This document shows, one piece after another, positions 23,739 through 37,156 of a stretch of 64,000 nt of DNA. The notes below the pieces were generated by a model, which saw nothing but the letters and a program-made list of their open reading frames with translations, did not search any database and was not told the DNA's origin. The position numbers were made by a program, and so were the translations under genes. Within the stretch, counting starts at the first letter, position 1, and each line of letters starts with the position of its first letter. The stretch is from Lichenostomus cassidix (taxonomy: Eukaryota > Chordata > Aves > Passeriformes > Meliphagidae), in contig CM039189.1 in assembly GCA_008360975.2 (NCBI GenBank), forward strand, positions 6,204,056 to 6,268,055, in the 5' to 3' direction.

Positions 23739-26700
23739 AGAACTCTTTCGGCTGTAGAGAAAACAAACTGCTTGCTAGGGGGAAGTCAAGTGATGATGGA
23801 TCAGCTCTGCAAGACAGAAGGCACAAGGACTCCCTGGCTCACTGATTCCGAGAATCAGCTACCGCAGCAGGTCAAGTAACCCCAGTCATGAGTTTGCTGA
23901 ATGCCATCTAAAAGTCAAGAAGAAACTCCAGATGCAGTATTAGTGAAAATTAGCCTTGTGAAAAGGGAGAGCAGCAGGCAGATCCAGATCACTTTCCAAA
24001 CAATTTGAACTGGTTTTACACAGGTCACTTGTGTTCCTGGACAAGTTGTGTAGCAAGAGCACAGGGGAGACGGGCAGAGGTGGCGGCCACAGTACAGCTC
24101 AAGGGTGTGGCTGAACTGCAGAACTCCTTGAGCAGCAGGCAATGGAGAAATGCTGGGAAAGTCAGCCTTGGAGCCCTGACAGCCCTACCTGGCTGTGCTG
24201 TCCAGTGCTGCCCCAAAGAACCCTGCCTCAGCTGGAAGGGAGTGCCTTGCTAGTGGCTGACAGTCTCCTAGAGCTTTCCTGGCATTCACATTCCTTTCCT
24301 CCGCTTTCTCCTCAGGCTTAAAAAGAAAGTAAAGAAAGAGGGTTACAGAGAGAAGCAGCTGCACACAAGTACTGAAGTACAGGGTGTGGGCTTCTAGAGG
24401 AGAGGGCAAAATGAGCCAAAAACGACAGACAGCACTGGAAGCAAAGAGTGGAGTGCCATCAATAGAGGGTTCCACCAGAGCTCTTTCACTGGTTGTTCCC
24501 TGGTGGACAGCTATCTTCAACACAGGACAGAAAAAAAGTCTCAGAGTAGAAGGTCAGCAGGCACACTGGAAAGCCTCAAAAATAACCTTGTATCTGGAAG
24601 TCATGACTTCAGAGGTGTAGGAGTGCTTGTGCTGTTGAGGAAAACCACACTGCTAATCCTTCCACACTGGGCTTGATGGGAGGTGATGGTATTTACTCAA
24701 ACCAGGCAGCAAAAACTGAAGAATACCCTAAATATGCATTAGAGGCATTTAATATACTTCAGAAGCAGCTGAGGATTGAAACTGGTGAAGTTAATTAGAA
24801 AGCTCTTTTGCAGCACAAGGGTCATGCCCGCTTGCTTTCTGCCTATTTGCCCCAACACTCATTTCAATTGCTTTTTTTCCAATAATCAAGAAATCAAAAT
24901 TCTTTTGTTCGCCAGCACAGAGTCTGCACCAGGCGACTGCAGAGAAGCGATAAAGAAAACGATGGATGCTAATTTGACCGTTTTCCTCAGCGCTCAGCAC
25001 AGACATCAAACCACACAGAAAACATTTGAGACATCCAGCACTGAGACACTCGCTACCACTTCTGTGTCTCCTCCCCCACAGTGCTAAGTTCAGATACTTA
25101 ATGCAAATGTTCATTAAAATAATCAATATTTGGGGATTGTCTTGAATCTGCAGCCCTTAAAATAGGATATGCAACATGGAAATTACGTTTATCTCTGCTC
25201 AAGAACAGAATATACTTCAGGAAATAAGCTATAAAAATAACTAGGCTATGAAATTAAGATCAATTTATCAAAGGTCTTTAATAACATTCAGAGCCTTATA
25301 TTTAGTCCTTTAAAAATAATTCTAGATTTCAAATTAAAAAGTCTCTGGTTTTCCGTATCTTTTAATGTTTTATTCTCTGGATAACATGAAAAAAGCATAC
25401 TTTGTATTCCATCCAATTAGCAGAAATAATTTTTTTCTTTTCAGTTCCAAACTACATTATTTTAGACTTCTGCTTCTCTGGACATTTGACTTTCAGCTGC
25501 AGTAACACTACTCTACCTAACCACTCTTTCCTCACTGCATTCTGACGATGCATTCAACACAAAGAAACAACTTCCATACAAATCTCCTTTGCCTAATAAA
25601 TACAGTGAGGCCAACATACAGTCACTTCCTGAAAAACCTAAAGCAATTCACTTAATTTGGTATTTTTTCAGACAAAAGAACCCTGGCTGAGTACTCTGCT
25701 GCATAAATATTTTTCCTATTTCAGCAAATACCAAGTCTTTTGCTTTCAAGGAAGTCAAATGCAAGAAACTCCACTGCTGCTTACAGAGATTCCCTATACA
25801 AGCTATTTGAGGGGCACTGCTAAATATGGCCTTTAAATGCAAATCAAGCCAAATACCAGAATGATATATTCAATTTATGGTGAACACCACAGTATGAAAG
25901 CTTTTTTTCTGTTCTGAAGGATTTTATTAATTCTCTTCTACCAGAGCAAAGAAACTGCTGCTAACACTCAGTCCAGGGCAACAAGATCTGTGCCAAATAA
26001 ATGATCAGAGATCAGTGACTAGTTACCACTGCTTTACAGAGAATTCCTAAAAACCCTTTCCAAGTCAACAAGGGAATAAACCACCTCTACAAGGTATTTT
26101 TCTCCTAAACCCTGTTATTAGGTGGGCTTATGCCATGAGGCATGAGTGTTTACATACTTTCTAAAGAGTTTATAAGTCTTATCTAACATAATCCCTGCAT
26201 TCTATAATCCTATCTGTTTAATGTACTGTAAGTGGGGAAAACCACTGGAGCCAGTGGTATCTCCAAATGGAAGGCACTTTCAAAGCACAATCAGTGAATT
26301 GGACATCAAATGCAGAAGTAGTTTATGCTCAGATTAGACTTTCAGTCACCTTGGATGAGGTACCATAATGCTGGGTTTCACTGCAAGCTATATTTATCTG
26401 TATATGGATCTTCTTTTTTCTTCCCACAGGACACTTTTGGCACACCCTTTTACAAAATTCTTGAAGAAAAGATAGACTTTTGTCTGGCAGCCTTTGTATG
26501 TGAATTTTTCAGTGAATAAATGTTCTATCTTCAGCTTCTAAGCATAAATAGCTGTGAACTATTTCCCTTAAACAAAAATAAATCTTTTCTCCCTTTGACA
26601 AAGCAGCACAATTTTACTAATATCTCTGCAATTTCCAGCCTAAGTGTTTCAACTGCAGACTTAACTGTGGAATGGTTACCTATTGTCATGAACTGTATTA

Positions 26701-29700
26701 CCAAAGGCCTGCTCCCTGTAATTAAATTTAGCCATTAATCCCATATTTGCTTTGTGTCTTTACATTGATGAGCTTTCAGAGTCCTCCTTCAATTCCAACC
26801 CAGATGGACACTGTGACCTCCTGGTTATCTACTCTATCATGCATCCAAACCTCCAATTAAAACACAAAAATTGGCTGCTACCTGCTGCAAACGCTGGGCC
26901 AATACTAGATAATGTCTGCTTACCAGTGAAAGGTTAGGGAGCTTAAGGCTCCTCAATTAAGCTCCAAATTTCAGCAAACTGCAAACATGCAGCTCTGAGC
27001 AGCGTATTCTAGATGGAAACACACTAGTTCCTCATCACTTGCTGAACACACTTGGTTAGATAAAATCTGGGTCTTTGCTTTTTACAGCAGCACCTTTTCA
27101 GTACGTGGTGGTGAGCTGCTCACTTGACAGGAAAGCTGGAAAAAAATTTTCTAGAGGGCACACAATACCAAGTTAAAGCATTGTGGACAAAATTCTGAAT
27201 CAGGAGGGGCAGATCAGCCTTCCCAGGACAACAATTTACTGGTTTCCACAGAGGAAGGAGCACCTCTTGCATGAAAAATACCTTCCTGTATAGACTTGCT
27301 GTCATAATGTTACATTATTTCTGGCTCTGTCATTTTAATGGCTTTTGGTTCTTGGATCCTGTGTTTGAAAATCCAGAGTAAGGAGTCGAAAAATCCATAA
27401 CTTCTAGAGAAGACTATAGGTAAAGCAGTCAGGATTTCTTTCTCTCCTTTTCACTGGGATCACTGATATGTAAATTACACTTACAACGTCATGACTGTTT
27501 CTGAACTGCAGTTTTAATCTAATCCTCCATCAGTATTATTATAAATACCTGAAACTAAAGTGAAAGGCTTCACTCTTTGTACGTACTCTTAAAGGATCTG
27601 CAAATTCAAAAAGGAACAATTAAAAAAACCCAAAAAAAGAGTTACATTCTGGGCACAGGAACAAAGTTCCTGATTATACATGCAAAGAACATCAAATTGT
27701 GCCACACAGCAGAATTATGCAAACCCTGTCATAACTGAAGGGATGCACAGAAATCTTGCATCAATAAATATTCTGCTTTACAGTGTTCCTGGATCACTTG
27801 AAGATGCAAAAGATTTGCAAACCGAAGATTTTTGGATATCGATCATCTGAAGATTCAGAGATTTAAGTTCCTGCGTAGTTTACAAAGAAATAAAAATATA
27901 AATCTTAAAAGCAAATTAATAACAAACATCCCCTTCTCTCAAACACAAACTATGTCAACAAGGACAACTCACTGGGGCAGCAGCACTTACAGTGTCTGAC
28001 AGACATTACACTGACTGGATCTTTTGTTTGCAAACACAGGACAAAACAAGTTCAGCATTTCTTCTCTGAAAATTCTCATGAATTCCAGCCCTCTCCCTTA
28101 AGTGATGAAGATATTTGTCACTGGTTTTCTTCAGACAAAATGAAAAATAAAGAGCAGCTGCAACACTCTCTAGCTTAGCATCACTGGTTAGTGCTGAGCC
28201 TCACATCCATCTGAAGCTGTGGGTTTCCTCCCTGAAATCATCTCCCTTCCTCTAACGCTGCTCTAAAATGTTTATGCCACTTAGCTGGTTTTTTTTTAAC
28301 CCAAGTTCCTTTCTCATTTTTTGAGCGCAGCTGATTAAACCTGAACAACTGGGTTGTTGGACGAAATATGCTGTAGCTATGAAATGGTACAGCAGGGACC
28401 AGTTTCACTGTTAATTTAAAATGCTAGAATTAATTAGGTAGTGTAAATGAAAAATTTAATAAGCACACTTTACAACCACAAGTTCTGCTTTTATTAAACA
28501 CCCCTGCCAAATGAAGGCAACTATCTTCAGTCTGTTTTTTCTTGTCTCATTCCCTTCAAATCTCTGCAGTGAAAAAAACCCAAACCATTTTTGCTATTGC
28601 AACCCCTCCCCCATAATTAAAATGTATGCCTGACTTCCATCTCCTCTCTCAAGTCATTAGCATCTTTAAAAAATGCTACTGTATATCCTGCCTGTTCTGA
28701 GAAGCTACCAAACAAAACCCAAGTTTACGATTTTGGTTTTGAATACCAAATTAAAGGCTGTCTTAGAAGCTGTCATTCCTATTCAACTCAGTGCGGTGTA
28801 CTACCAAATTAGCATAGTTTTTTAGTAAAGGAATATGCTTGTTTAAACATGTGCCTTTCCAAAGCGAGGGGGCAACATCACAAACCAATTTTATTAAAAA
28901 ACTCCTACTACTGTTCTAAGACTGTAAAAAAGACTTGAAGCAGATGACTATTCCTGACATACATTGTTTAACCTATTTTAAAATTAATAAAGGAGTTCAG
29001 GTCATGAATTTTATTGGAGAGATGCAGTATGTTTAAACAGACTTTCTTTACCTTTTAACTCCTTGAAAAAAACATTTCAGAAGACTCTATATTGTTAAAA
29101 GAAAAAACCAAACCCAAAAAACCATTGCAGCTCCTTGACAGGGGAAATAGAATCTTTTACATGAACCAATTCAATGCTACCTAGCTTCAGATGTACCTTT
29201 GAGATTTTCTACTATGGTTTTGCCAGGATAACTATTTAATCATGATTTGGTTTATGATCTTTTCTATTTCTCTTGAAGCAAGCTCTCTCTACAGCTTTTT
29301 ATTCTTTTTTTTTATTTGCCTGATAATTCAGCCCAGCAAGAAAGAAGCAAACTTACAATATATGAAGACAAACCAGACTTTTAACAGAAAGAATAGCACG
29401 TTTGTTTAAAGGCATAACAAAACAGTATGCTTAGGTGGGATATTAAAACCACAATTTTCAACGGAAACAATGAAAAATCCCAAAGCAGACAAAACCTAAA
29501 CTGTTTCATATCTTCACTGTTTCAGCAATAGCTTAGGAATTCACTGGTTTTTTTGTAATACAGCTTTCACTGTCAGAAAAAAATATCTATACTGATTTTT
29601 AATAAGGAAAAAAGCAAAGAATCCCTGAAAAGCCATTGATTCCTCTACCAGCCTACTGGCATACTTCCACCCCTCCCATCCCAAAAAATACCAATCCAGA

Positions 29701-31851
29701 GGCCTAATGAAGAACACACTTACACGATGATCCAGAAAGATGAGCTGGGTATGACCTCAGTGCATTTCCATTTTGTTACTCTCCATGTTCTAAGAAGCTT
29801 AAAAACATGAACTGCTTCTGGCAGAGGACTGCATTTGATTTACTAACTCTGAATTCTATGTGAGGAATGAACATGCATCCTCAAATTCAGCACTGTTGCA
29901 CAATGCCTTGATAACAGGCCTGAAAACCTTGGCAGATGAAATTCTGTTTTCAAAAACAGCACAGATAATCTGGAGGACAATTTTGTTTTTTTGCAAATTC
30001 GGCTCTTTTATACTTGTATCACCACTTACAAAAATACGTAGGGGTGACGTCCTAAAGGCATTTGTCTAAGTTTTTTTAAAAGGGTGTTTCTTTAAAGTAT
30101 TTTAGTGATCAAAGATTTATGCACTTTGTATGGCAAGAAAAAGCATAGGCAAAAAAACTACCCAAGAATATGTCAGAAGCTCATATAGAAAATTTCTCAC
30201 ATCTTTAAACAGAAAGACAAAAGCCTGGAGATGGAATGAAACAAAAAGAACACTGTTCCTAGCTGATGAAGTAATGGCTCTCTGTCCACAGACAACCCAC
30301 CCCCTATGAAAACAACGTCGAATATCTAAAGTCTTGAAATTATATTGCAAAGACATCACTATGAATTTGAGGATAGGGTAAACAGTAAAAGCTCCTGAAA
30401 CAAGATGAAAATTCAAGCTAGGCACCCTAGGCTCCTGTAGATGAGGGTTAGGCATTCACTTCTCTCTGAAATAAGTGAACTAACTTGCAGTTAGATTTTT
30501 CAGATTATTTTCAAACTAGAAGAAAAACAACAGTCCGTAGAAAAAAAAGCAAATAAAAGTCAATTCCAGTTTTCAATCTTCTTTTTAAAGCACCCGAAGC
30601 TGTGGCCAAATCAGAAGATTTATTGCAGTTGATACATCATGGTCAACGTGCTAAAGAAAGCTCTACTGGACTACACTTGTGAGGACTCAAGCTGCCCTGC
30701 AGCTACTGCCATTTGTTATGTGCCTTGTGCTCAACCAGAGCATTGCTGCGTGTCAGGAAGTAAACAAAAAAGAAGCATTGCATGTCGAAAAGCACTAAGC
30801 AGATATCACCCTAATGCTGCCAATACAATGGCTGCCAGGATGTGATGGAAGCAGGTATGAAGATTTGCATTTTAATTCCTCATCTTCCCATGGTGCCTCT
30901 TCCCACAGAGCACACACACAAGTTGCCAGGAGTGCCTCTGAGGGGAGCTGACTCCTTTTCTGGAATCCTTTCCCTCCCAAGGCTGCTGCTCTCTGTGCTA
31001 AACATAACACCACTGGTGATGCACTGAACAGCAGTGAAATTTCAGCTGCTCCCACCTACGGTGCGAGTAGACACACAACCTATAAAACTAACCTATAAAG
31101 CGAGCTATAAAAGCTGATTGTTCATCCCATCTTTGCACCAGTGGATTCCTGGCTGCGGCAGCAAGGATGTGGATTAGGCCAGGTGCATCTGCACCCATCT
31201 GCATCTCCTTTAGTGACAGTGCAGACACCTCTCTTCTCGATGAGGCAGCCTCTGTCTGGGAGGCTTTCACTCTGAAGGTATCTACCAACGGGTGCCATTT
31301 CATATGGAAAAGGATCACTGCAAACTAAAATGTTTTTGGGGACTAGAGTTAATTAACTAATATCTACAGATGTCTGAATGAAACCCAGAGCAGTGTGTCT
31401 CAATTCCAGCCCACTGCTGCTCCAGAACACCGTGGTCAATAAGCTGTGCTGGACATGCAGACCCTTAATGTGTTCTTAGACAAAAATGTAATGAAGGTCT
31501 GTGAAGCTCAAACAGCAGAGTCAGAATTAGGAACCATCAGTCGGCTCAAGCCATTTGGACAAGTCCATGTTAAATAAAAATGAGAATGACCAGGAAAGGA
31601 AAGCCACCATCTCAGCTCTCCTGCAGGAAGCTGCAGAGTGTGTTACACACATGTAAACTGGCAGTGTTCAGACTTCTCCCCCAGATGTGTAGAGGCTGAG
31701 AGATGAGAGGCTTCTCAGTGTTCTGGATCCAGCATGCAGCCCTGAAAACTAAAGGCTTGCCACTGAAGCTTCTCACTGCAGCTGCTGCATTCCCTGCATA
31801 AGCACTTGCAATAGAAGCACCAAGGCTCTGCTGGCCCCAAATACAAGATCA

Positions 31852-32175
<324 letters not shown>

Positions 32176-35100
32176 TCATAGATACAATAGCTATTTTTAA
32201 AGATACTCACAAACGAATGAGTAGGTAGCATTCGTGGCCAATTTAGATACTTCAACAAAAAAACCCGGCTTGATTCCTCTGTTATTGTTGCAAAGTAGGT
32301 CATGCTAGTCTTTGGCTGTGAGCATATACTAAGATGCAGTTAAAAAACCTTTTTTTGTTAATGCGAAGCTGATTTCTGCTTTCATCACGCAGCCATTTTC
32401 ACAAATGTAAATTTAAACCACATAAATTTAATTATAATTTAAGGTAATAATCATAATTAAAATTATAGTTCCATTAAATCAGATGAAGTAAGTGTATGGC
32501 TCTATATGAAAAGGTAAAATATTTTACCTATTTAATAACTGTATCACAGAGTGCAATGACAACAACATTAACCAGGCACAGTCAATCTGCACCGTGTCGT
32601 CATTCAGCTTGCCTTCAATTAATAAACGTGGTGTCCCAAGACATACCATTTACTGGTTCCAGTGATGACCTATATTCTCCACCTATATTTTTCACTAACG
32701 AACTGACACCTCTTTAAATAATAAAGCCCTGGATTTGCAATCTTCAGAGATACAAAGGTCTTCAGATATTTATTGGAATCAAAAAGGTTTAATCAGAGAA
32801 AGGCTTATCAGGTACAGGTGAAGGCTGGAACTATAACGAGCACATCTATCTTGAAACACAAAACTCCAAATTTCACAGAAGAGACTCAGACCTTTCCAAA
32901 AAACAACAAATAAGAATCCAGCTTAGCAAAGTGCACTGCAGGACAGTAGCCCCATTGTCACCAGTGCCACCCATCACGTGAGCAAAGCTGCTTGCATGTT
33001 TATCTGCAGAACACAAGTTTTCATCCCAAAACTGAACAGGCAGACAAAGGAGACAGAAAATACTGGGCACTTCAAGCTTTTTCTATGTGATTCGCCTCTA
33101 CTGTAGCTTCTAGCCTGTCTTCACTGTCAGCAGTGCTGACAGGGGACATCATCTTAGTCTCAAATCTGGATAAATTAAAGCAATGCAAATGGTGGCTTTT
33201 GCAGCCTGCTGTGAAGTTCGTGATGTGCAGCTCCACTGGTATCAAAGATCATCCCTGGGATAGGCTCAGCCTCCCTCCACCACAGAGTCAATGCTGCAAA
33301 CTGCTGCCCCAGGCAGGAGATTCCACTGCCCAGGGACAGTGACAAACAGGGGAGAACAGAGGGCTAAGGCACCACAACACTCTGAACCTGGAATTCTTCT
33401 GATCCTGTAATTATTATAATTACTCGAGACTTAATTTGCTTTCTTTTTTAAATCCAGGGAGGTACATGTTGTGACAAATTAGGCCTGTAATTCAGGAGGA
33501 TGGGGACACACACACCAAAAAAGGGTGTCTATTCTAAAATTAACTGCATGAGGGTGGCTCAGAGTCTAAATAGGTTATATTCTGGTCATGTCTTTTTTTT
33601 TTAATTGAAATGCTTCAGTGTTAGTTTAATGCCTCATTTAGGAAATAACGCTCTTTTTTATCAATGGAAATAAGTTTTGAATTACCATTATTTTTTATTA
33701 TCAAGCCCAGGAATAGCTACTTGGTTTAACAGCTTTTAAATAAAAAGAAGCCTTGCCACATTGTGCTTAACAGAAATGCCTTAAAACCACACAGCAGAAT
33801 CATTTTGAAAATAAACTGCACAAAAATAGTCACTTCTTGAAAGACATGGGCACATCCAAACCAGAATCCCCCTGCCAATTTTACCAGCCACGTGGCACCA
33901 AGTACTGCTGGCATCCTTGGCCAAGCTGTGCCAGCCCCACACACTCTTCCTTCAAGATTCCCCCTTCTACCCGATACCAGCCATACTTCCTTCCCTTCTC
34001 CAATCTAATTCCATCCATGTATTTACTCACACGTACTACTTAAACGCTTCAGATGCTGCTAAATCTGTTTAGCTCGGGATTCCAGCTGGAAGATCATCCT
34101 TTGATCTCCGCACCTCCGCGACCCCACGGCACACAGGGGCTCAGAGCTCTGCCAGCAGCTGCTGCAGGGTTGGGGTTTGCACCCCAAGGCAAAGGCGCTC
34201 CGGCTCAGCGCAGCCTGATCCTACAAGGCTGCATCCGCATCCACCCGACCGAAATTGGGGGAAAAAATCCCAGTTGTGACGCTAACACGCAGTCAGAGGA
34301 TGAGTGAAGCAGCTGACATGGTTAACGGCAGCTTCCCCTGTGCCTTTACATCGCTGGAGCGGATTCTTCCCACCGTGAAACCCCACCAGACGAGCTGCAG
34401 CTTTTAGGGATTGATCCTGCCAGAACACCACACCACTGGTTTCAGTTTCGGCACAAGCAGGACTTCAGCACAGCACACCGAGCAAGGTACATCAGCTATT
34501 ATTAGCAACAGACTCAAAAGCTATCTATAGTTCCCCGCGGTAGACAATAAGCCTGGATCCTTTAAAAATCTGTGAAAGAAAACAAAATTCCAAACTGGAT
34601 GGTGTCCTACTTAGGCATTTTGCAAATGCTTTTTAGTTACATTTTCAGCATGCATACCTTCCCCACCAAGCAAAGGAACAGAATTCAACCCAAGACATTT
34701 AACGTGTTCAGAACATTAAGAGTAAGCTGCTCTGTAAAGATCTGTTCCTGAACAAGTACATTTCCTCATATACTTCAAAGTATCTTGGCATAAACTAATT
34801 TTGCACCAGGTGCCAGGTTTTCTTCCTAGTGACTCTCAACTCCAATTAGGTTTTCCTGATTTTTCAATAGGAGAAAGGAAAATGAACGCACTTATTTGCC
34901 CTTCAAATCACTGCCAAGTCATGGGTAACTGAAAATCAATTTTATATATATGATAATGGATGGAGAGAAGCATTAGAAGAATTACAATAATTTCTGATAA
35001 AGGATTTCAGATTTTTTTGTAACTGCATAATTTTAAGTCTCCATTTACAGAATGATTTCTGTGCAAAAGCAGTTATGCAGCAGAGCTTACATTCAAAGTT

Positions 35101-36277
35101 CTTACAGGCACAAAGGAATAATACATACTTTAGGTGTTCACACAGACTCTTGCAATGAGTAAACACTTCCATTATTAAAGGTAACAAAAAGGTAAGCCCT
35201 AGCTCTCCTTCCCAGACATTTGGTTCTGTCCCTGACATGCCTGAAGCTCAAACCCCGGGCAGAGCTCAGTGTGATGCACTGGGATGTTTGTCAAGGACTG
35301 TTTTTAATATTAAGTAGCTGTTGATGCCACATCAGCCAGCATATTACATAAGAAGAACATTATTTATTCAAATAGATTTCAACATGACAATCACAAAATG
35401 TTTTTTTTTCATCTATCCACAACACTAAAATTAAAATTTTTAATTCAATACCTGCATCACAACATGAATATTTTTAAAATCAATATTCCAGTTTCCAGGG
35501 CATACAGTTAACTTACTGTTGATTAATTACTGGTAAAAACTTTTTTAAATATAGGAAAGTACTGGGCTGCAATTCAATTCTATCAAAATATCAAAGAAGG
35601 CTCTAAGTCTGCCTAACTCATCAAGGGCTTATTTTGATATAGGCAAAACAAATGTTGAAAAATTCAACCATGACTTAACCCCAATGTTAATTTTTAAAAA
35701 ACAAAACATACTGTTATCCCTGAAGATATATCTTAAACTTCTACAACCAAGCAAAATTAGCAATATCTCTGTGCTCTGAGCAACATCTCTTTTTGTAGAC
35801 CTTTTCTGACCCAATTTAGGCAGCTACTACCGCTCCTGAAATATTACAGTGCAAATGTCATGTGTGATGACATTCACATGCTACTGGTATTAAAAAGCAT
35901 TTTATTTTTTTTTTTCTTGGGGGGGCAATAACTTGCCAGACTCCCAATACTGAAATATGATACAAGGTAATGGCATCTTTGAAGAACAAACTGCAGTTAC
36001 TGCTAACAGGCATTTGATCATTTAGCCACCAATAATTTGAATGCTCTAACACTGACAAATACGATGTATGATGGAATTTAATGCCCGTGATTTTGTAAGG
36101 TAAAGGCAGCCCATATTTCAAATTGTGCATGTATTTCATTACACTCCTGCTTTTAAAAAAGGATGATTTCTGGTGTACTACTTTTCTCACTGTGGCAATG
36201 TATCAGCAAAGCACAAGGTATTTTAGTTTGACAGATTTCACAAAGAAATGCTTTAGGGAAGACAACATAAGCTTTGC

Positions 36278-36297
36278 CAGTGTTTTGCAAAACACTG
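36278..36297. repeat. 20-bp perfect palindrome
   Basis: CAGTGTTTTGCAAAACACTG is identical to its own reverse complement. It lies in intron 1, 850 bp from another perfect palindrome of the same length. Confidence 0.9.
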
Positions 36298-37122
36298 CTT
36301 ACCAAAAGGCTTGGTATAAACCCCTCCCACAGAGTATCTGCCACAAATATTCATTAGAGCAACTCCTACATGACTAATGTTTCAGAAATACTTCCATCAT
36401 ATCTTCATTGTTTTTTCAATTAATTCAATTAATTTCAATTTATTCCTGCTAAATATCAGCTCCAACAATAATGCAAAAAATACCTGTATGTATAAACACA
36501 ACTATTACAATTACAAACTATTACAAGCTGGAGTAACTGACACTAATCTTCACTTATTACAGTAAATGTGTGACATCCATCTACCATTACAAAGCACAGT
36601 TAATGAATCATTTGAACAACTACTCACAGACTAAGACAGCCTTATCTCCCTATTGCATGCATAAGCAATAGCCAATGGCTCAATAAATGTAAATATACAT
36701 TTTTTATATTTACAAAATTTGTTCTCGGCAGTCTAAAAGAAGGTCTGCATGTTGAACTGAGGCTGCCACATATGTACACTGAAAGGAGCTTGTATTCAGC
36801 AAATAATCAGCAACCATTCCTGCTATCTGAATTATATATACACTCAACTGACCATATCCCACAATAAATAGGAACTGATTTGATATGTATAAAAAAAGTC
36901 AGAATTAAGAATCTTAAGAATAAGTGCTATTTACACGAACTAAAGAAAAGTGTTTTTAAACATAGCACAATCAATCTTTTCCTAAAATCAAATCTGAAAA
37001 AAATTCTAATCCCCAGAAAATTCATGCAGACATATCCATTTTGAGGACTCAGAAGTCAAAAAAGTTAGCTATGAATAATGAACTGTTCACAGCACCTAAA
37101 TGCCAAGAAAAATGATCATGGC

Positions 37123-37156
37123 AAATTACACCTCATGAATTCATGAGGTCTAATTT
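37123..37156. repeat. 34-bp near-perfect palindrome
   Basis: A perfect 20-bp core, ACCTCATGAATTCATGAGGT at 37130-37149, extends to 34 bp with a single mismatched pair. A further perfect 16-bp palindrome (TGTTCATTAATGAACA) follows at 37172-37187. The second contains ATTAAT, a homeodomain-like core. Confidence 0.9.
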
